A stretch of 64,000 bases of DNA, taken from contig NZ_KB849691.1 of assembly GCF_000368785.1 (NCBI RefSeq), positions 1-64,000 of the forward strand, in the 5' to 3' direction. Every line of letters begins with the position of its first letter. Position 1 is the stretch's first letter. The notes under the pieces were generated by a model. That model was not told where the DNA came from. It was given only the letters and a program-made list of their open reading frames with translations, and made no database searches. The translations under genes were made by a program, and so were the position numbers. Positions 1-10,541 of the stretch are shown one piece after another. This stretch comes from Acinetobacter towneri DSM 14962 = CIP 107472. Its GTDB lineage: Bacteria > Pseudomonadota > Gammaproteobacteria > Pseudomonadales > Moraxellaceae.

Positions 1-2294
<2,294 letters not shown>

Positions 2295-2496
2295 ATACAA
2301 CACCCAAACAGTTGGGGTTGTATGCTCAATCGATTCAAATCCAATCAGTCAATTCAGACTGATCTTGATTTAGTTAACGCTAAACAATAAAATTCAGACC
2401 CAATAGCCAACCTGTTAATAACTCATTTGGAACAAAGTAAGGCATTACATGCAAAAGCAGAGTAACTAAGACCCGAACAAGTCCATAAACAGTTGT

Positions 2497-2611
2497 GCTG
2501 GCGACCATAGCAAGAGTGAACCACCTGATCCCTTCCCGAACTCAGAAGTGAAACCTCTTCGCGCTGATGGTAGTGTGGGGTTACCCATGTGAGAGTAAGT
2601 CATCGCCAGCT
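2497..2611 (+). rRNA. rrf: 5S ribosomal RNA
   Basis: A 115-nt 5S rRNA: the ends pair (GCTGGCGA at the start, TCGCCAGC at the end), and the internal segments CCCGAACTCAGAAGTGAAAC and GGGGTTACCCATGTGAGAGT are diagnostic. It lies about 200 nt after the 23S 3' end with no tRNA between, and is followed directly by a strong terminator. Confidence 0.98.
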
Positions 2612-2621
2612 CATTATTCTA

Positions 2622-2655
2622 AACACCCTCAACTAGCGTTGAGGGTGTTTTTTTA
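2622..2655 (+). terminator. Rho-independent terminator of the rRNA operon
   Basis: A perfect 12-bp stem (AACACCCTCAAC / GTTGAGGGTGTT) with a TAGC loop is followed by a T run. It begins 10 nt after the 5S gene and ends the rRNA operon. Confidence 0.95.
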
Positions 2656-2769
2656 TGAGGGGAAGAAAATATTAAGAAGAATAATCACATTTTATTGTGT
2701 TTAAAATAACAATAAACCCATAATTAATAAAATGTTTTAGACTAATGTTGAATTTTTATTTTTTGTGTT

Positions 2770-2863
2770 TTGTGTGAAAGTTACACAATCTACTTGAATA
2801 GCAAAAGTGGACATGGATGACTGATAAAAATGAAAGTCTTCACTGTAAAAATTGCTATTCAAG
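2770..2863. promoter_or_regulatory. Nested inverted repeats upstream of the aromatic-acid transporter
   Basis: Two inverted repeats sit in the 240-bp leader of the next gene. The first is TTGTGT-N7-ACACAA at 2770-2788, whose spacing (T-N11-A core) suits a LysR-type regulator. The second is a perfect 12-bp repeat, CTTGAATAGCAA at 2793-2804 and TTGCTATTCAAG at 2852-2863, with AGTG/CACT and GACT/AGTC pairs nested in its loop. It could be a folded leader or an operator pair; the sequence alone cannot separate these. The strong ribosome binding site CAGGAGGTGAGG follows at 2884-2895. Confidence 0.5.
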
Positions 2864-2896
2864 CTTACTGAAACACAAACTCACAGGAGGTGAGGA

Positions 2897-4246
2897 ATGG
2901 CACATCAAGCAATTAACGTGAATGATGTCATCGATCACGCAAAATTCAAACCATTTCATTTCAATGTCGTGGCATGGTGTCTACTGATCATTTTATTTGA
3001 TGGCTATGACTTGGCAATTAATGGGGTCGTTTTACCCTTATTGATGGATGAGTGGGGCTTGAGTGCTGTTCAGGCGGGGATGCTCGCGAGTACTGCATTG
3101 GCAGGTATGATGTTTGGCGCGATGATTTTTGGTTCTTTGGCCGATAAAATTGGTCGTAAGAAAGTCATCATGATCTGTATCGTTCTGTTTAGTGGTTTAA
3201 CCTTTGCAGGTGGCTTCGCCTCTAATCCAACTGAGTTTGCGATTTTACGTTTCTTGGCGGGTTTAGGCATTGGTGGTGTAATGCCAAACCTTGTGGCCTT
3301 AACTTCTGAATATGCACCTAAAACCATGCGTAGCACCTTAGTGACTACTATGTTTAGTGGTTATGCTGTAGGTGGTGTAATGGCAGCCTTACTTGGCTCA
3401 TGGTTTACCCCAAGTTTTGGCTGGGAAATCATGTTCTTTATTGCAGGTATCCCATTGTTTTTATTGCCTGTGATTTGGAAATTCTTGCCAGAATCTTTAA
3501 CCTTTATTGTCAAAGAAAATAAGCAAGATCAAGCCCGTCCAATCGTAGCGCGTTTAGCACCAGATTTAAAAATTACCGAAGACACCACTTTTGAATTGTA
3601 TCAGGTTGGTGTGCCTGAAGCTGCTAACGTGGTGAGCTTGTTCAAACGCGGTCGTGCAGTGAATACTTTATTGTTTTGGTTGGCGTTCTTTACCTGTTTA
3701 TTAACCATGTATGCACTCAGCAGCTGGTTGCCAAAACTGATGATGGCGGCAGGCTATTCGATGGATAATAGCTTAATGTTCATGATGGTGATGAACGTGG
3801 GTGCAGTCGTTGGTATTGTGGGCGGTGGTATTTTGGCAGACCGTTTCCACTTAAAACCTGTATTGATGTTCTTGGGAATCATGGGCGCATTGGTGATGAG
3901 CCTCATGGGCTTCCAATCTAATCAATTCTTGCTTTACATCTTAGTGTTCTTGGCAGGTGCAGCATCTATTGGTTCACAAATGCTGTTGTATAGCTATGTG
4001 GCACAATATTACCCACTTGCAGTACGCTCAACAGGTATTGGTTGGTCATCTGCAATTGGTCGTATGGGTGCCATTGTAGGTCCAATCTTAATTGGCGGCT
4101 TATTGGGTATGAATTTACCTGCACACTTCAACTTTATCGCAGTAGGTTTGCCAGTGTTGATCACTGCAATTGCGGTTGCCTTGATTATGAGTGAAGATGA
4201 AGCTGAGCAAATTAAAGCAGGCAAAGCAGTTGCTGCCAAAGCTTAA
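2897..4246 (+). CDS. MFS transporter, aromatic acid:H+ symporter type (BenK/PcaK-like)
   Basis: A 449-residue, 12-helix major facilitator protein. The N-terminal half has the motif FDGYDLAINGVVLPLL in helix 1 and the MFS motif GSLADKIGRKKV in the helix 2-3 loop, a combination typical of the aromatic acid:H+ symporter family (BenK, PcaK, VanK, MucK). It should import a protonated aromatic or dicarboxylic acid across the inner membrane, but the substrate cannot be told from sequence and no catabolic genes are adjacent. The ATG is preceded by an excellent Shine-Dalgarno sequence (AGGAGGTGAGG). It is monocistronic: an inverted-repeat-rich leader precedes it and a terminator follows. Confidence 0.85.
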   Translation: MAHQAINVNDVIDHAKFKPFHFNVVAWCLLIILFDGYDLAINGVVLPLLMDEWGLSAVQAGMLASTALAGMMFGAMIFGSLADKIGRKKVIMICIVLFSGLTFAGGFASNPTEFAILRFLAGLGIGGVMPNLVALTSEYAPKTMRSTLVTTMFSGYAVGGVMAALLGSWFTPSFGWEIMFFIAGIPLFLLPVIWKFLPESLTFIVKENKQDQARPIVARLAPDLKITEDTTFELYQVGVPEAANVVSLFKRGRAVNTLLFWLAFFTCLLTMYALSSWLPKLMMAAGYSMDNSLMFMMVMNVGAVVGIVGGGILADRFHLKPVLMFLGIMGALVMSLMGFQSNQFLLYILVFLAGAASIGSQMLLYSYVAQYYPLAVRSTGIGWSSAIGRMGAIVGPILIGGLLGMNLPAHFNFIAVGLPVLITAIAVALIMSEDEAEQIKAGKAVAAKA

Positions 4247-4266
4247 ACTTGTAATGTGCTAAGTTC

Positions 4267-4298
4267 AAAAGTCCTCAACCTTGTTTGGGGACTTTTTG
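4267..4298 (+). terminator. Terminator after the aromatic-acid transporter
   Basis: AAAAGTCC and GGACTTTT form the outer stem (with CAA/TTG continuing inward), followed by a short T run, 20 nt after the transporter stop codon. Confidence 0.85.
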
Positions 4299-4354
4299 AT
4301 TATGGGGCGTGTAAATAGAAAGTGATGATAGATAAAGTTATATACTCAAGACAC

Positions 4355-4393
4355 AGATAAAAAGAAACCCCATCATCCTGACGGGGTTTCTTT
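4355..4393 (-). terminator. Terminator of the candidate small RNA
   Basis: An 11-bp perfect stem (AAAGAAACCCC / GGGGTTTCTTT) has its better T tract on the minus strand (TTTCTTTTTATC). On the plus strand the tail is interrupted (TTTGTATTTC), so it mainly serves minus-strand transcription. Confidence 0.88.
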
Positions 4394-4492
4394 GTATTTC
4401 GTGTTTAGGTATAACTCCTGTCGTACCTCACGATCCTGGTGCTCAAACCTATTATTGTTGTTTTCTGTTTGGGAAACATCCTGTCTCCTTAT
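4355..4492 (-). ncRNA. Candidate CsrA-sequestering small RNA (CsrB/RsmY/RsmZ type)
   Basis: Read on the minus strand, this gene-free stretch contains five GGA motifs in about 135 nt: AAGGAG (4484-4490), ACAGGATGT (4476-4484), CCAGGATCG (4431-4439), GACAGGAGT (4414-4422) and GTCAGGATGA (4373-4382). ACAGGATGT equals the core of the known CsrA consensus, and the last motif sits in the loop of the terminator. Short stems flank others (AGGTA/TACCT at 4407-4428). The 3' end is an 11-bp GC-rich hairpin followed by TTTTTAT on the minus strand. A possible -10, TATTCT, lies at 4505-4500, giving a start near 4492. A near-consensus GacA box lies 58-75 bases further upstream. The 5' end and the -35 are inferred; transcription is not shown. 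Confidence 0.6.
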
Positions 4493-4549
4493 GCTTTAAA
4501 GAATACCGTAAGCTCAAAATACTGCCTAGCCTCATTTTGCTTCAGTACA

Positions 4550-4567
4550 TGTAAGCAAAAACTGACA
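4550..4567. promoter_or_regulatory. GacA-box-like palindrome
   Basis: TGTAAG-CAAAAA-CTGACA matches the GacA/UvrY upstream activating sequence TGTAAG-N6-CTTACA at 11 of 12 defined bases. Its centre (about 4558) is about 66 bp upstream of the inferred start of the minus-strand small RNA. It also lies about 100 bp before the start codon of the plus-strand MFS gene at 4669, so control of that gene cannot be excluded. Confidence 0.6.
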
Positions 4568-4668
4568 AAGTGATGGATGATACTGATGCTGATTTTGAGC
4601 AAACGATAAAATACCGAGCTTATTTTGTCCATAAACAGGCGTATACTGATTGCGTGATTGGAGTAAAT

Positions 4669-5877
4669 ATGTCTGATTTAGCTGCAGCATCTCATGTTCA
4701 GTATGGTACTAAGCCGTTTAAAGCCATTCTTTTTTCGTTGTTTCTAGCGGGTTTCGCTTCTTTTTCGACCTTGTACTGTGTGCAACCGATGATGCCAATT
4801 TTGGCCGATTTTTTTACGGTTACACCAACCCAAAGTAGTTTCCCGCTGTCATTTTCTACTGTGGCTTTGGCGATAGGTTTGCTTTTCACAGGTTTTATTT
4901 CAGATCGTTTTGGGCGTAAACCTATTATGGTTTTGGCTTTATTTTTAGCTGCCATTTTATTAATTCTGAGTGCCTTACTTCCAATCTGGTCATTCTTTTT
5001 AACCACACGAATTTTTATTGGCATTGCTGTGAGTGGTGTAGCTGCGGTCGCCATGACCTATATTGGTGAAGAAATTCGACAGCAAGATATTGGTTTTGCT
5101 ATGGGGCTGTATATTTCGGGTACGGCCATTGGTGGCATGGGTGGACGTTTAATTGCTGGGGTCTTGGTCGATTTTATTTCTTGGCAAGCGGCAACCTTAA
5201 TTATTGGTAGTTTGAACTTACTGATTGCAATCACCTTTTATATGTTACTGCCCGCATCGAAAAATTTTACAGCGTATCCGATTCGCTTCTCGCGGTTTAG
5301 AGATGCTTTTGTTGCCAATTTGGCAGACCGTAAATTAAGAATCCTGTTTTTACAGGGCTTTTTGCTGATGGGCTGTTTCGTTAGTATTTTCAATTACATT
5401 AGCTATTATTTATTGGCTAAACCATTTGAGCTTTCTCAAGTTTGGATTGGGGTAATTTCAATTGCCTATTTGGCGGGTATTTACAGTTCACCACGCGCAG
5501 CAAGCTGGGGCAATCGTATTGGACGTGAACGTGTGTTGCCTATGGTGATTGTCCTAATGTTGATCGCATTATGGTTGATGTCGATTGCATATTTAGCCGT
5601 CGTATTGGCTGCATTGGTGCTATTTACCTTTGCTTTTTTTGCCGCACATTCTACTGCCAGTAGTTGGGTGTCGATTCAAGCACTGCAGTATCGTGCAGTG
5701 GGATCATCATTATATTTATTTAGTTACTACATGGGTTCGAGTTTGCTCGGTAGTGGTAGCGGTCTGATTTGGGAACAATGGGGCTGGTCAGGTCTGACAT
5801 GGGTGATGACTGCGGTCTTGGGTGTGGCGCTTTATGGCGCGTGGCGCTTAAAGCTCAAACCAGTGGAGATACGATAA
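4669..5877 (+). CDS. MFS transporter, YnfM-like
   Basis: A 402-residue 12-helix major facilitator protein. It has the MFS signature GFISDRFGRKPIM after helix 2 and a compact overall form resembling the E. coli YnfM group of putative drug or metabolite exporters. The start at 4669 (MSDLAAASHV) is chosen because GGAG sits 6 nt upstream; a longer in-frame extension to 4570 would run through the GacA-box region, has no ribosome site, and is predicted hydrophilic with no role. Substrate unknown. It is transcribed divergently from the candidate small RNA. Confidence 0.8.
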   Translation: MSDLAAASHVQYGTKPFKAILFSLFLAGFASFSTLYCVQPMMPILADFFTVTPTQSSFPLSFSTVALAIGLLFTGFISDRFGRKPIMVLALFLAAILLILSALLPIWSFFLTTRIFIGIAVSGVAAVAMTYIGEEIRQQDIGFAMGLYISGTAIGGMGGRLIAGVLVDFISWQAATLIIGSLNLLIAITFYMLLPASKNFTAYPIRFSRFRDAFVANLADRKLRILFLQGFLLMGCFVSIFNYISYYLLAKPFELSQVWIGVISIAYLAGIYSSPRAASWGNRIGRERVLPMVIVLMLIALWLMSIAYLAVVLAALVLFTFAFFAAHSTASSWVSIQALQYRAVGSSLYLFSYYMGSSLLGSGSGLIWEQWGWSGLTWVMTAVLGVALYGAWRLKLKPVEIR

Positions 5878-5959
5878 GCGTTCAGGATTATTGCTTTCAG
5901 CGGATCCGTTTATGCTTTTCTTATTAAGATACAAAAGTATTTAAGGCATAAAAATAGCT

Positions 5960-6229
5960 TAGGGTCTGATGCCATTTCATAAATGGCTTGCGCTGTCGGC
6001 TAAAACTGAGCAGATCAGGCATGAAACGCAGGGAATAGTGGGTCTATTTCCAAGTTTCATAACGCAATCTGAGAAAGTTTTAGCCACAGCCTTTCAGGAC
6101 AAGCATATTTTTTGCTGCTATTGCGTTATGAGTCAGTCATTTAGAATGACTAAATTTCCTGCCTCATGCCTTATATCAGCTAAAAAATATGCGTTGTCGC
6201 AAACATAGATGAAGTGTCAACAGACCCTA
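5960..6229. mobile_element. MITE-like element, 270 bp (copy A, longest)
   Basis: The ends are TA-GGGTCTG and CAGACCC-TA. The left terminus (GGGTCTGATGCCATTTCAT) and the reverse complement of the right terminus (GGGTCTGTTGACACTTCAT) agree at 16 of 19 positions, giving terminal inverted repeats of about 24 bp bounded by TA, which may be the duplicated target. Just inside the left end is GCCATTT-CAT-AAATGGC. The body holds further inverted repeats: GGCTAAAACT (about 5999) against AGTTTTAGCC (about 6077), and CATAACGCAA against TTGCGTTATG. A 79-codon frame runs through it but shows no transposase features. It lies in the 466-bp gap between the MFS gene and ygiQ. Three shorter relatives occur in this window. 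Confidence 0.75.
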
Positions 6230-6343
6230 TTGATTTTGTGTGTTTTTTAATCAAGCAAGATGAATGGAATTCATGCTAAAATAGTCGGCTTTCATCTTTG
6301 ATCGACTTTTGATCTTCCACTTCCCAGCCGAGAATTGCAAGCC

Positions 6344-8716
6344 ATGTCTACTGCTTATACTGCTCAGACCGCACCCAAAGCGTTGTTTGATTACGACAAA
6401 TATTGGGCGTCATGTTTTGAGCCTGCGCCATTTTTGCCGATGTCACGCGAAGAAATGGATCAGCTCGGTTGGGATGCCTGCGATTTTATTTTGGTTTGTG
6501 GTGATGCTTATATTGATCATCCCTCTTTTGTATCGGGCGTGATTGGTCGTGTGCTTGAGGCGCAGGGCTTTCGTGTCGGGATCATCGCCCAACCAGACTG
6601 GACCAATGTGGAATCTTTTCGGGTACTAGGGAAGCCGACCATTGCTTGGGGTGTTACCGCGGGCAATATGGACTCGATGATCAACCGCTATACCGCAGAC
6701 CGTAAAATCCGTTCTGATGATGCTTATTCGCCAGACAATCAGCCGAATAAACGTCCTGACCGTGCAGCTACGGTGTACTGTCAGCGTTGTCGTGAAGCCT
6801 TTCCAGATGTGCCTGTTTTACTTGGCGGGATTGAAGGCTCGTTGCGTCGTATTGCACATTATGATTATTGGTCGGATAAAGTTCGTCGCTCGATTTTAAT
6901 GGATTCTAAAGCCGACTTATTGATGTACGGCAATGGCGAGCGTTCGATTATTGAAGTGATGCACCGTTTGGCCAAAGGTGAAAAAATCCACGAAATTACA
7001 GATGTACGTGGTACAGCATTTATTATCAATAAACATAACCGTGCGTCTAAATCCAAATTTGTTGAAATTGCATCTAATGATGTAGATAGCGTGGGCCGTG
7101 TCGATCCAATCATCAACCCTTATGTGATGACCGAAGATTTAGACGGTTGTGAGATTGAAAAAGATAAGGGCAACAACCTCGCGCAATATCAAAATTTCCA
7201 GAAAGATGTAGTCAGCAATCCAATTGTTCGTGAAGGTGATCAGCTAGATGCAGATACCCAGATTGTGCAATTGCAGCCTGCTTCAAAAGCAATTAAACAC
7301 AAATTACCCCCACGTGAATTGGCAGTGATTCGTTTACCCTCTTTTGAAGAGGTGGTGAATGATCCTGTGCTGTATGCGCATGCTAACCGTATTTTGCATT
7401 TAGAAACTAACCCGGGCAATGCGCGTGCTTTGGTGCAAAAGCATGGTGAACGTGATGTGTGGTTGAATGCACCGCCTATTCCGTTGACTACGGAAGAAAT
7501 GGACTATGTATTCGATTTACCGTATGCACGTTTGCCGCATCCATCTTATGGCAATGCACGTTTCCCTGCTTTTGATATGATCAAGTTTTCGGTCAATATC
7601 ATGCGTGGTTGTTTTGGTGGCTGTACTTTCTGTTCGATTACCGAACACGAAGGACGAATTATCCAAAACCGTTCTGAAGAATCCATTTTGCGTGAAGTTG
7701 AAAAAATTCGAGATACTGCGCCTGGCTTTACGGGCATTATTTCAGACTTGGGTGGCCCGACTGCAAATATGTACCGTTTGCATTGTAAAGACCCTGAAAT
7801 TGAAAAGAATTGTCGTAAACCCTCTTGTGTATTCCCGGGCGTATGTCAAAACTTACATACCGATCATGCACCTTTAACTCAGTTGTATCGTAAAGCACGG
7901 GAACTAAAAGGCATTAAAAAAATTCTGATTGGTTCAGGTTTGCGGTATGACTTGGCGGTGTTGAACCCTGAATATGTACGTGAATTGGTGACGCATCATG
8001 TGGGCGGTTATTTAAAAATTGCACCAGAGCATACCGAAAAAGGTCCATTATCTAAGATGATGAAACCGGGTATTGGTACGTATGACCGCTTTAAACAAAT
8101 GTTTGATCGTTTCAGTAAAGAGGCGGGCAAAGAGCAATATTTAATTCCGTACTTTATTGCCGCGCATCCGGGAACGACCGATTACGACATGATGAATTTG
8201 GCGTTGTGGCTGAAAAAGAATGGTTTCCGTGCCGATCAGGTGCAGACCTTCTATCCATCGCCAATGGCAACCGCTTCGACCATGTATTACACGGGTAAAA
8301 ACCCACTGGCCAAAGTGGCGCGTTATACCGAAAATGTGGATATTGTCAAAGGCGAAAAACGTCGTCGTTTGCATAAAGCTTTCTTACGTTACCATGATCC
8401 AAACAACTGGCCGTTGTTGCGTGAAGCCTTAAAAGAAATGGGACGTGCAGATTTAATCGGAAACTCTAAACAGCACCTGATTCCAACCTATCAGCCGCAA
8501 GGCACAGATGGACAGTATCAAACGGCACGTAAGAAAAACTCGACTGTCGCGGGTGATTCACAAAAACGTACGGGGCAAAGTGGTAATCGTGCTCAGAACA
8601 GTAATCGTCCGAAGAAAGGGCAAATATTGACTCAGCACACAGGTTTGCCGCCACGTGAAACAGGTGAAAAACGTCCATTTTCACACAAAAAATCTAAGCC
8701 AAAATCGAAAGCTTAG
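6344..8716 (+). CDS. ygiQ: YgiQ family radical SAM protein
   Basis: A 790-residue protein with an N-terminal YgiQ domain, then a radical SAM domain whose cluster ligands are in [11 protein letters not shown] (about residue 420, CxxxCxxC spacing), and a basic low-complexity C-terminal tail rich in Lys, Arg, Gln and Ser. It should bind a 4Fe-4S cluster and S-adenosylmethionine; its substrate is unknown in the family. The ATG at 6344 is preferred over a TTG three codons upstream; the ribosome site is weak. The MITE-like copy A ends 114 bp upstream, close to the promoter region (TAAAAT near 6278). A perfect palindromic terminator follows. Confidence 0.93.
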   Translation: MSTAYTAQTAPKALFDYDKYWASCFEPAPFLPMSREEMDQLGWDACDFILVCGDAYIDHPSFVSGVIGRVLEAQGFRVGIIAQPDWTNVESFRVLGKPTIAWGVTAGNMDSMINRYTADRKIRSDDAYSPDNQPNKRPDRAATVYCQRCREAFPDVPVLLGGIEGSLRRIAHYDYWSDKVRRSILMDSKADLLMYGNGERSIIEVMHRLAKGEKIHEITDVRGTAFIINKHNRASKSKFVEIASNDVDSVGRVDPIINPYVMTEDLDGCEIEKDKGNNLAQYQNFQKDVVSNPIVREGDQLDADTQIVQLQPASKAIKHKLPPRELAVIRLPSFEEVVNDPVLYAHANRILHLETNPGNARALVQKHGERDVWLNAPPIPLTTEEMDYVFDLPYARLPHPSYGNARFPAFDMIKFSVNIMRGCFGGCTFCSITEHEGRIIQNRSEESILREVEKIRDTAPGFTGIISDLGGPTANMYRLHCKDPEIEKNCRKPSCVFPGVCQNLHTDHAPLTQLYRKARELKGIKKILIGSGLRYDLAVLNPEYVRELVTHHVGGYLKIAPEHTEKGPLSKMMKPGIGTYDRFKQMFDRFSKEAGKEQYLIPYFIAAHPGTTDYDMMNLALWLKKNGFRADQVQTFYPSPMATASTMYYTGKNPLAKVARYTENVDIVKGEKRRRLHKAFLRYHDPNNWPLLREALKEMGRADLIGNSKQHLIPTYQPQGTDGQYQTARKKNSTVAGDSQKRTGQSGNRAQNSNRPKKGQILTQHTGLPPRETGEKRPFSHKKSKPKSKA

Positions 8717-8737
8717 TACTTGAAGTTAAGATCCATC

Positions 8738-8765
8738 AAAAGGCGCTGCAGCGCCTTTTTTGTTT
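8738..8765 (+). terminator. Terminator after ygiQ
   Basis: AAAAGGCGCTGCAGCGCCTTTT is one continuous palindrome followed by more T residues, 22 nt after the ygiQ stop codon. Confidence 0.92.
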
Positions 8766-9061
8766 GCTTTTCATTTCATCGGAATTGTCCGACAATCGAA
8801 TCTGTTAAGCATTGCTTTGTTATTTTTTTGCATGCTATACAGTATTCGTATCTAATGATAAAAACACGCTTAGATGCTACAGCACTTAGACAAAAGGCGG
8901 GCTTGTGAAACAAAATTTCTGTTTCTATGATGGTTTTGTCAATGTTTCATGTAGTTTCTTAAATGGAACGTTTAAATATAAAAGCGTGTTATATACTGAT
9001 TTGATGAAAAAATCGGCATGAAGCCGAAACAACTATAAAAAATGATTTTAAGGATTGAATG
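8766..9061 (+). promoter_or_regulatory. Gene-free leader of the DUF2726 gene
   Basis: About 295 bp without a convincing gene. It has a -10-like TATACT at 8992-8997 with no good -35, and a 5-bp stem-loop (TCGGC-ATGAAG-CCGA region, 9013-9027) in the presumed leader, before AAGGA at 9050-9054. Confidence 0.35.
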
Positions 9062-9604
9062 ATGACCATTTATATTTTGATTGGGGTTTTGATACTGATT
9101 TTCTTTCTCTTGATGGCGGTTAAGGGCTTGGAAAATAGAGAAAAACCTCAGGACAGTGCACTAAAGCAACGTGCAATTTTTAACTTAAATGAACAGCTGA
9201 CGTATACACGTTTGCAGGAAATTTTACCTCAACATATCATCTTGGCGCATGTGTCTTTTGATGCCTTGCTGACCACGAAATTTTCACGTACTCGACATAA
9301 ATACCGCAATATGATGGCCGATTTTGTGGTGTTGGATGCCAATCATCAAGTTGTTGCAATTGTGGCTTTAGATGATTTGTTGATGTTGAAACGTAGCCGC
9401 AATGCACAATACCAAGATGAATTGCTGCGTTTGGCGGGTTATAAAGTGCTGCGTTATGAAGATGTGCCTGAATATCACGAATTACGCGAAGCTTTTGGGC
9501 AGTCATCGTCATCTTATGCAGATTTAGATGATTTGGATACTGCCTTAAAGAAGTATGATTTTTTAGCGCATTCTGTACGCCATAAAGTGAAGGTATTAGG
9601 CTAA
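9062..9604 (+). CDS. DUF2726 domain membrane-anchored protein
   Basis: A 180-residue protein with one N-terminal membrane helix (residues 3-20) and a cytoplasmic DUF2726 domain. The domain region contains the conserved run of basic residues and DFVVLDANHQVVAIVALDD, then AGYKVLRYEDVPEY, which resembles the fold of restriction-endonuclease-like DUF2726 proteins. Function is unknown; a nucleic-acid role is sometimes suggested for the family but I see no catalytic proof. The second of two adjacent ATGs is preferred because AGGA then lies 7 nt upstream. It is a single gene with its own terminator. Confidence 0.8.
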   Translation: MTIYILIGVLILIFFLLMAVKGLENREKPQDSALKQRAIFNLNEQLTYTRLQEILPQHIILAHVSFDALLTTKFSRTRHKYRNMMADFVVLDANHQVVAIVALDDLLMLKRSRNAQYQDELLRLAGYKVLRYEDVPEYHELREAFGQSSSSYADLDDLDTALKKYDFLAHSVRHKVKVLG

Positions 9605-9639
9605 ACGCTTGCCGCTAAAGTCACTAGATAGACAATATG

Positions 9640-9674
9640 AATCAGCATGTCGCCATGACATGCTGATTTTTTTA
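9640..9674 (+). terminator. Terminator after the DUF2726 gene
   Basis: A perfect 12-bp stem (AATCAGCATGTC / GACATGCTGATT) with loop GCCAT is followed by a T run. Confidence 0.93.
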
Positions 9675-9721
9675 ATTGGCTGTGACTCTTGATTTAATCG
9701 TGTCTATTTTACGTTGGGTTG

Positions 9722-10078
9722 CTATTCAGGTTTGACTGCAACCACAGTCATCTCAACCAAAACGTCAGGATGGTATAACTTGGCTTCTACGCAGGTACGC
9801 GGTAAAGCTTGTATATCTGCCACCCAAGCATCCCAAACTTGATTCATTGCGGCATAATCGCGCTCAATGTTTTTTAGAAAAATCATCACCGACATGATGT
9901 GGCTTTTATCTGTACCCGCATCTGCCAATAAACGATCAATCAGGGCAAGTGTTTGTTGGGTTTGCCCCTCAATATCTTGTTGTGTGTCTTCTGCCAGTTG
10001 CCCTGCCAAATGGACTAAATTTCCCGAAATTGCAATTTCAGAATAACGTTTTTGGATATGTAGACGTTGAACAGCCAT
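9722..10078 (-). CDS. RidA family protein (YjgF/YER057c/UK114)
   Basis: A 118-residue RidA-family protein. The family hydrolyses reactive enamine/imine intermediates released by PLP enzymes such as threonine dehydratase, in the cytosol as a trimer. Visible features are the N-terminal hydrophobic strand AISGNLVHLAGQLAED, the central LADAGTDKSHIMSVMIFLKNI, and the C-terminal signature LPRTCVEAKLYHPDVLVEMTVVAV; the Arg of LPRTCVEA corresponds to the catalytic arginine of active members. The ATG at 10078 is preferred to an in-frame TTG seven codons upstream. It is downstream of, and on the same strand as, dinB, but 460 bp separate them. Confidence 0.9.
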   Translation of the reverse strand: MAVQRLHIQKRYSEIAISGNLVHLAGQLAEDTQQDIEGQTQQTLALIDRLLADAGTDKSHIMSVMIFLKNIERDYAAMNQVWDAWVADIQALPRTCVEAKLYHPDVLVEMTVVAVKPE

Positions 10079-10099
10079 TGGGTGTGATCCTCGCGCCAA

Positions 10100-10541
10100 G
10101 CGATTGGGTATAAAAAGCGTGAGGTATTATAGAGGCAGGCAAGCACGTGGAAAATATGCAGGCAGCAGTCTGCTTAAAATAAAAAGTAGTTGAATGGAAA
10201 ATACGAGGAAAAGAGAGATGCGGTATTAAAGCGGCGAAGTGCCAAGCGCAGAGTTGTCCTGTAATCTTCGGATTTGATCGTCACGCCAATCACAGGACAA
10301 GTATGCCAAAAGTAATGGTGATTTTTGACATCTCAGCGTATGTACGGATAAATACATCGCGCGCATAGATTACTCTAAAAAGCACAACTGTGAAGGGTAA
10401 ATTGTCTTATTTTTATTCTTTTGGCTGAAATTTATACAAAAGTTGGCTTTAGTATTCATCGGCAAGTATTGGCTAGGTATGTTTTATGTAGAGCGGGAAG
10501 TTTACCGCTTTAAAATCCGTGATATTTATGAGTTGTGATAT
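10100..10541. other. 441-bp gene-free region with a sigma-70 promoter and inverted repeats
   Basis: No convincing gene. It holds a 9-bp perfect inverted repeat, TTGTCCTGT at 10254-10262 and ACAGGACAA at 10292-10300. A near-consensus plus-strand promoter follows: TTGACA at 10325-10330, an 18-bp spacer and TAAATA at 10349-10354. A small hairpin (AGCGG / CCGCT) lies at 10492-10509. The promoter points toward the 3' end of dinB, with no reading frame behind it. Confidence 0.45.
10325..10354 (+). promoter_or_regulatory. Near-consensus sigma-70 promoter without a gene
   Basis: A perfect -35 (TTGACA), an 18-bp spacer and the -10 TAAATA. Transcription would start near 10361 and run through gene-free DNA into the antisense strand of dinB. 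Confidence 0.5.

Noticed and set aside
4570..4668. A longer N-terminus for the YnfM-like transporter
   Set aside because: No ribosome site, hydrophilic residues, and it overlaps the GacA-box region; the start at 4669 has GGAG.
5969..6208. A 79-codon frame in the MITE-like element
   Set aside because: It follows the palindromic end of the element, has no transposase motif, and has no counterpart frame in the short copies.
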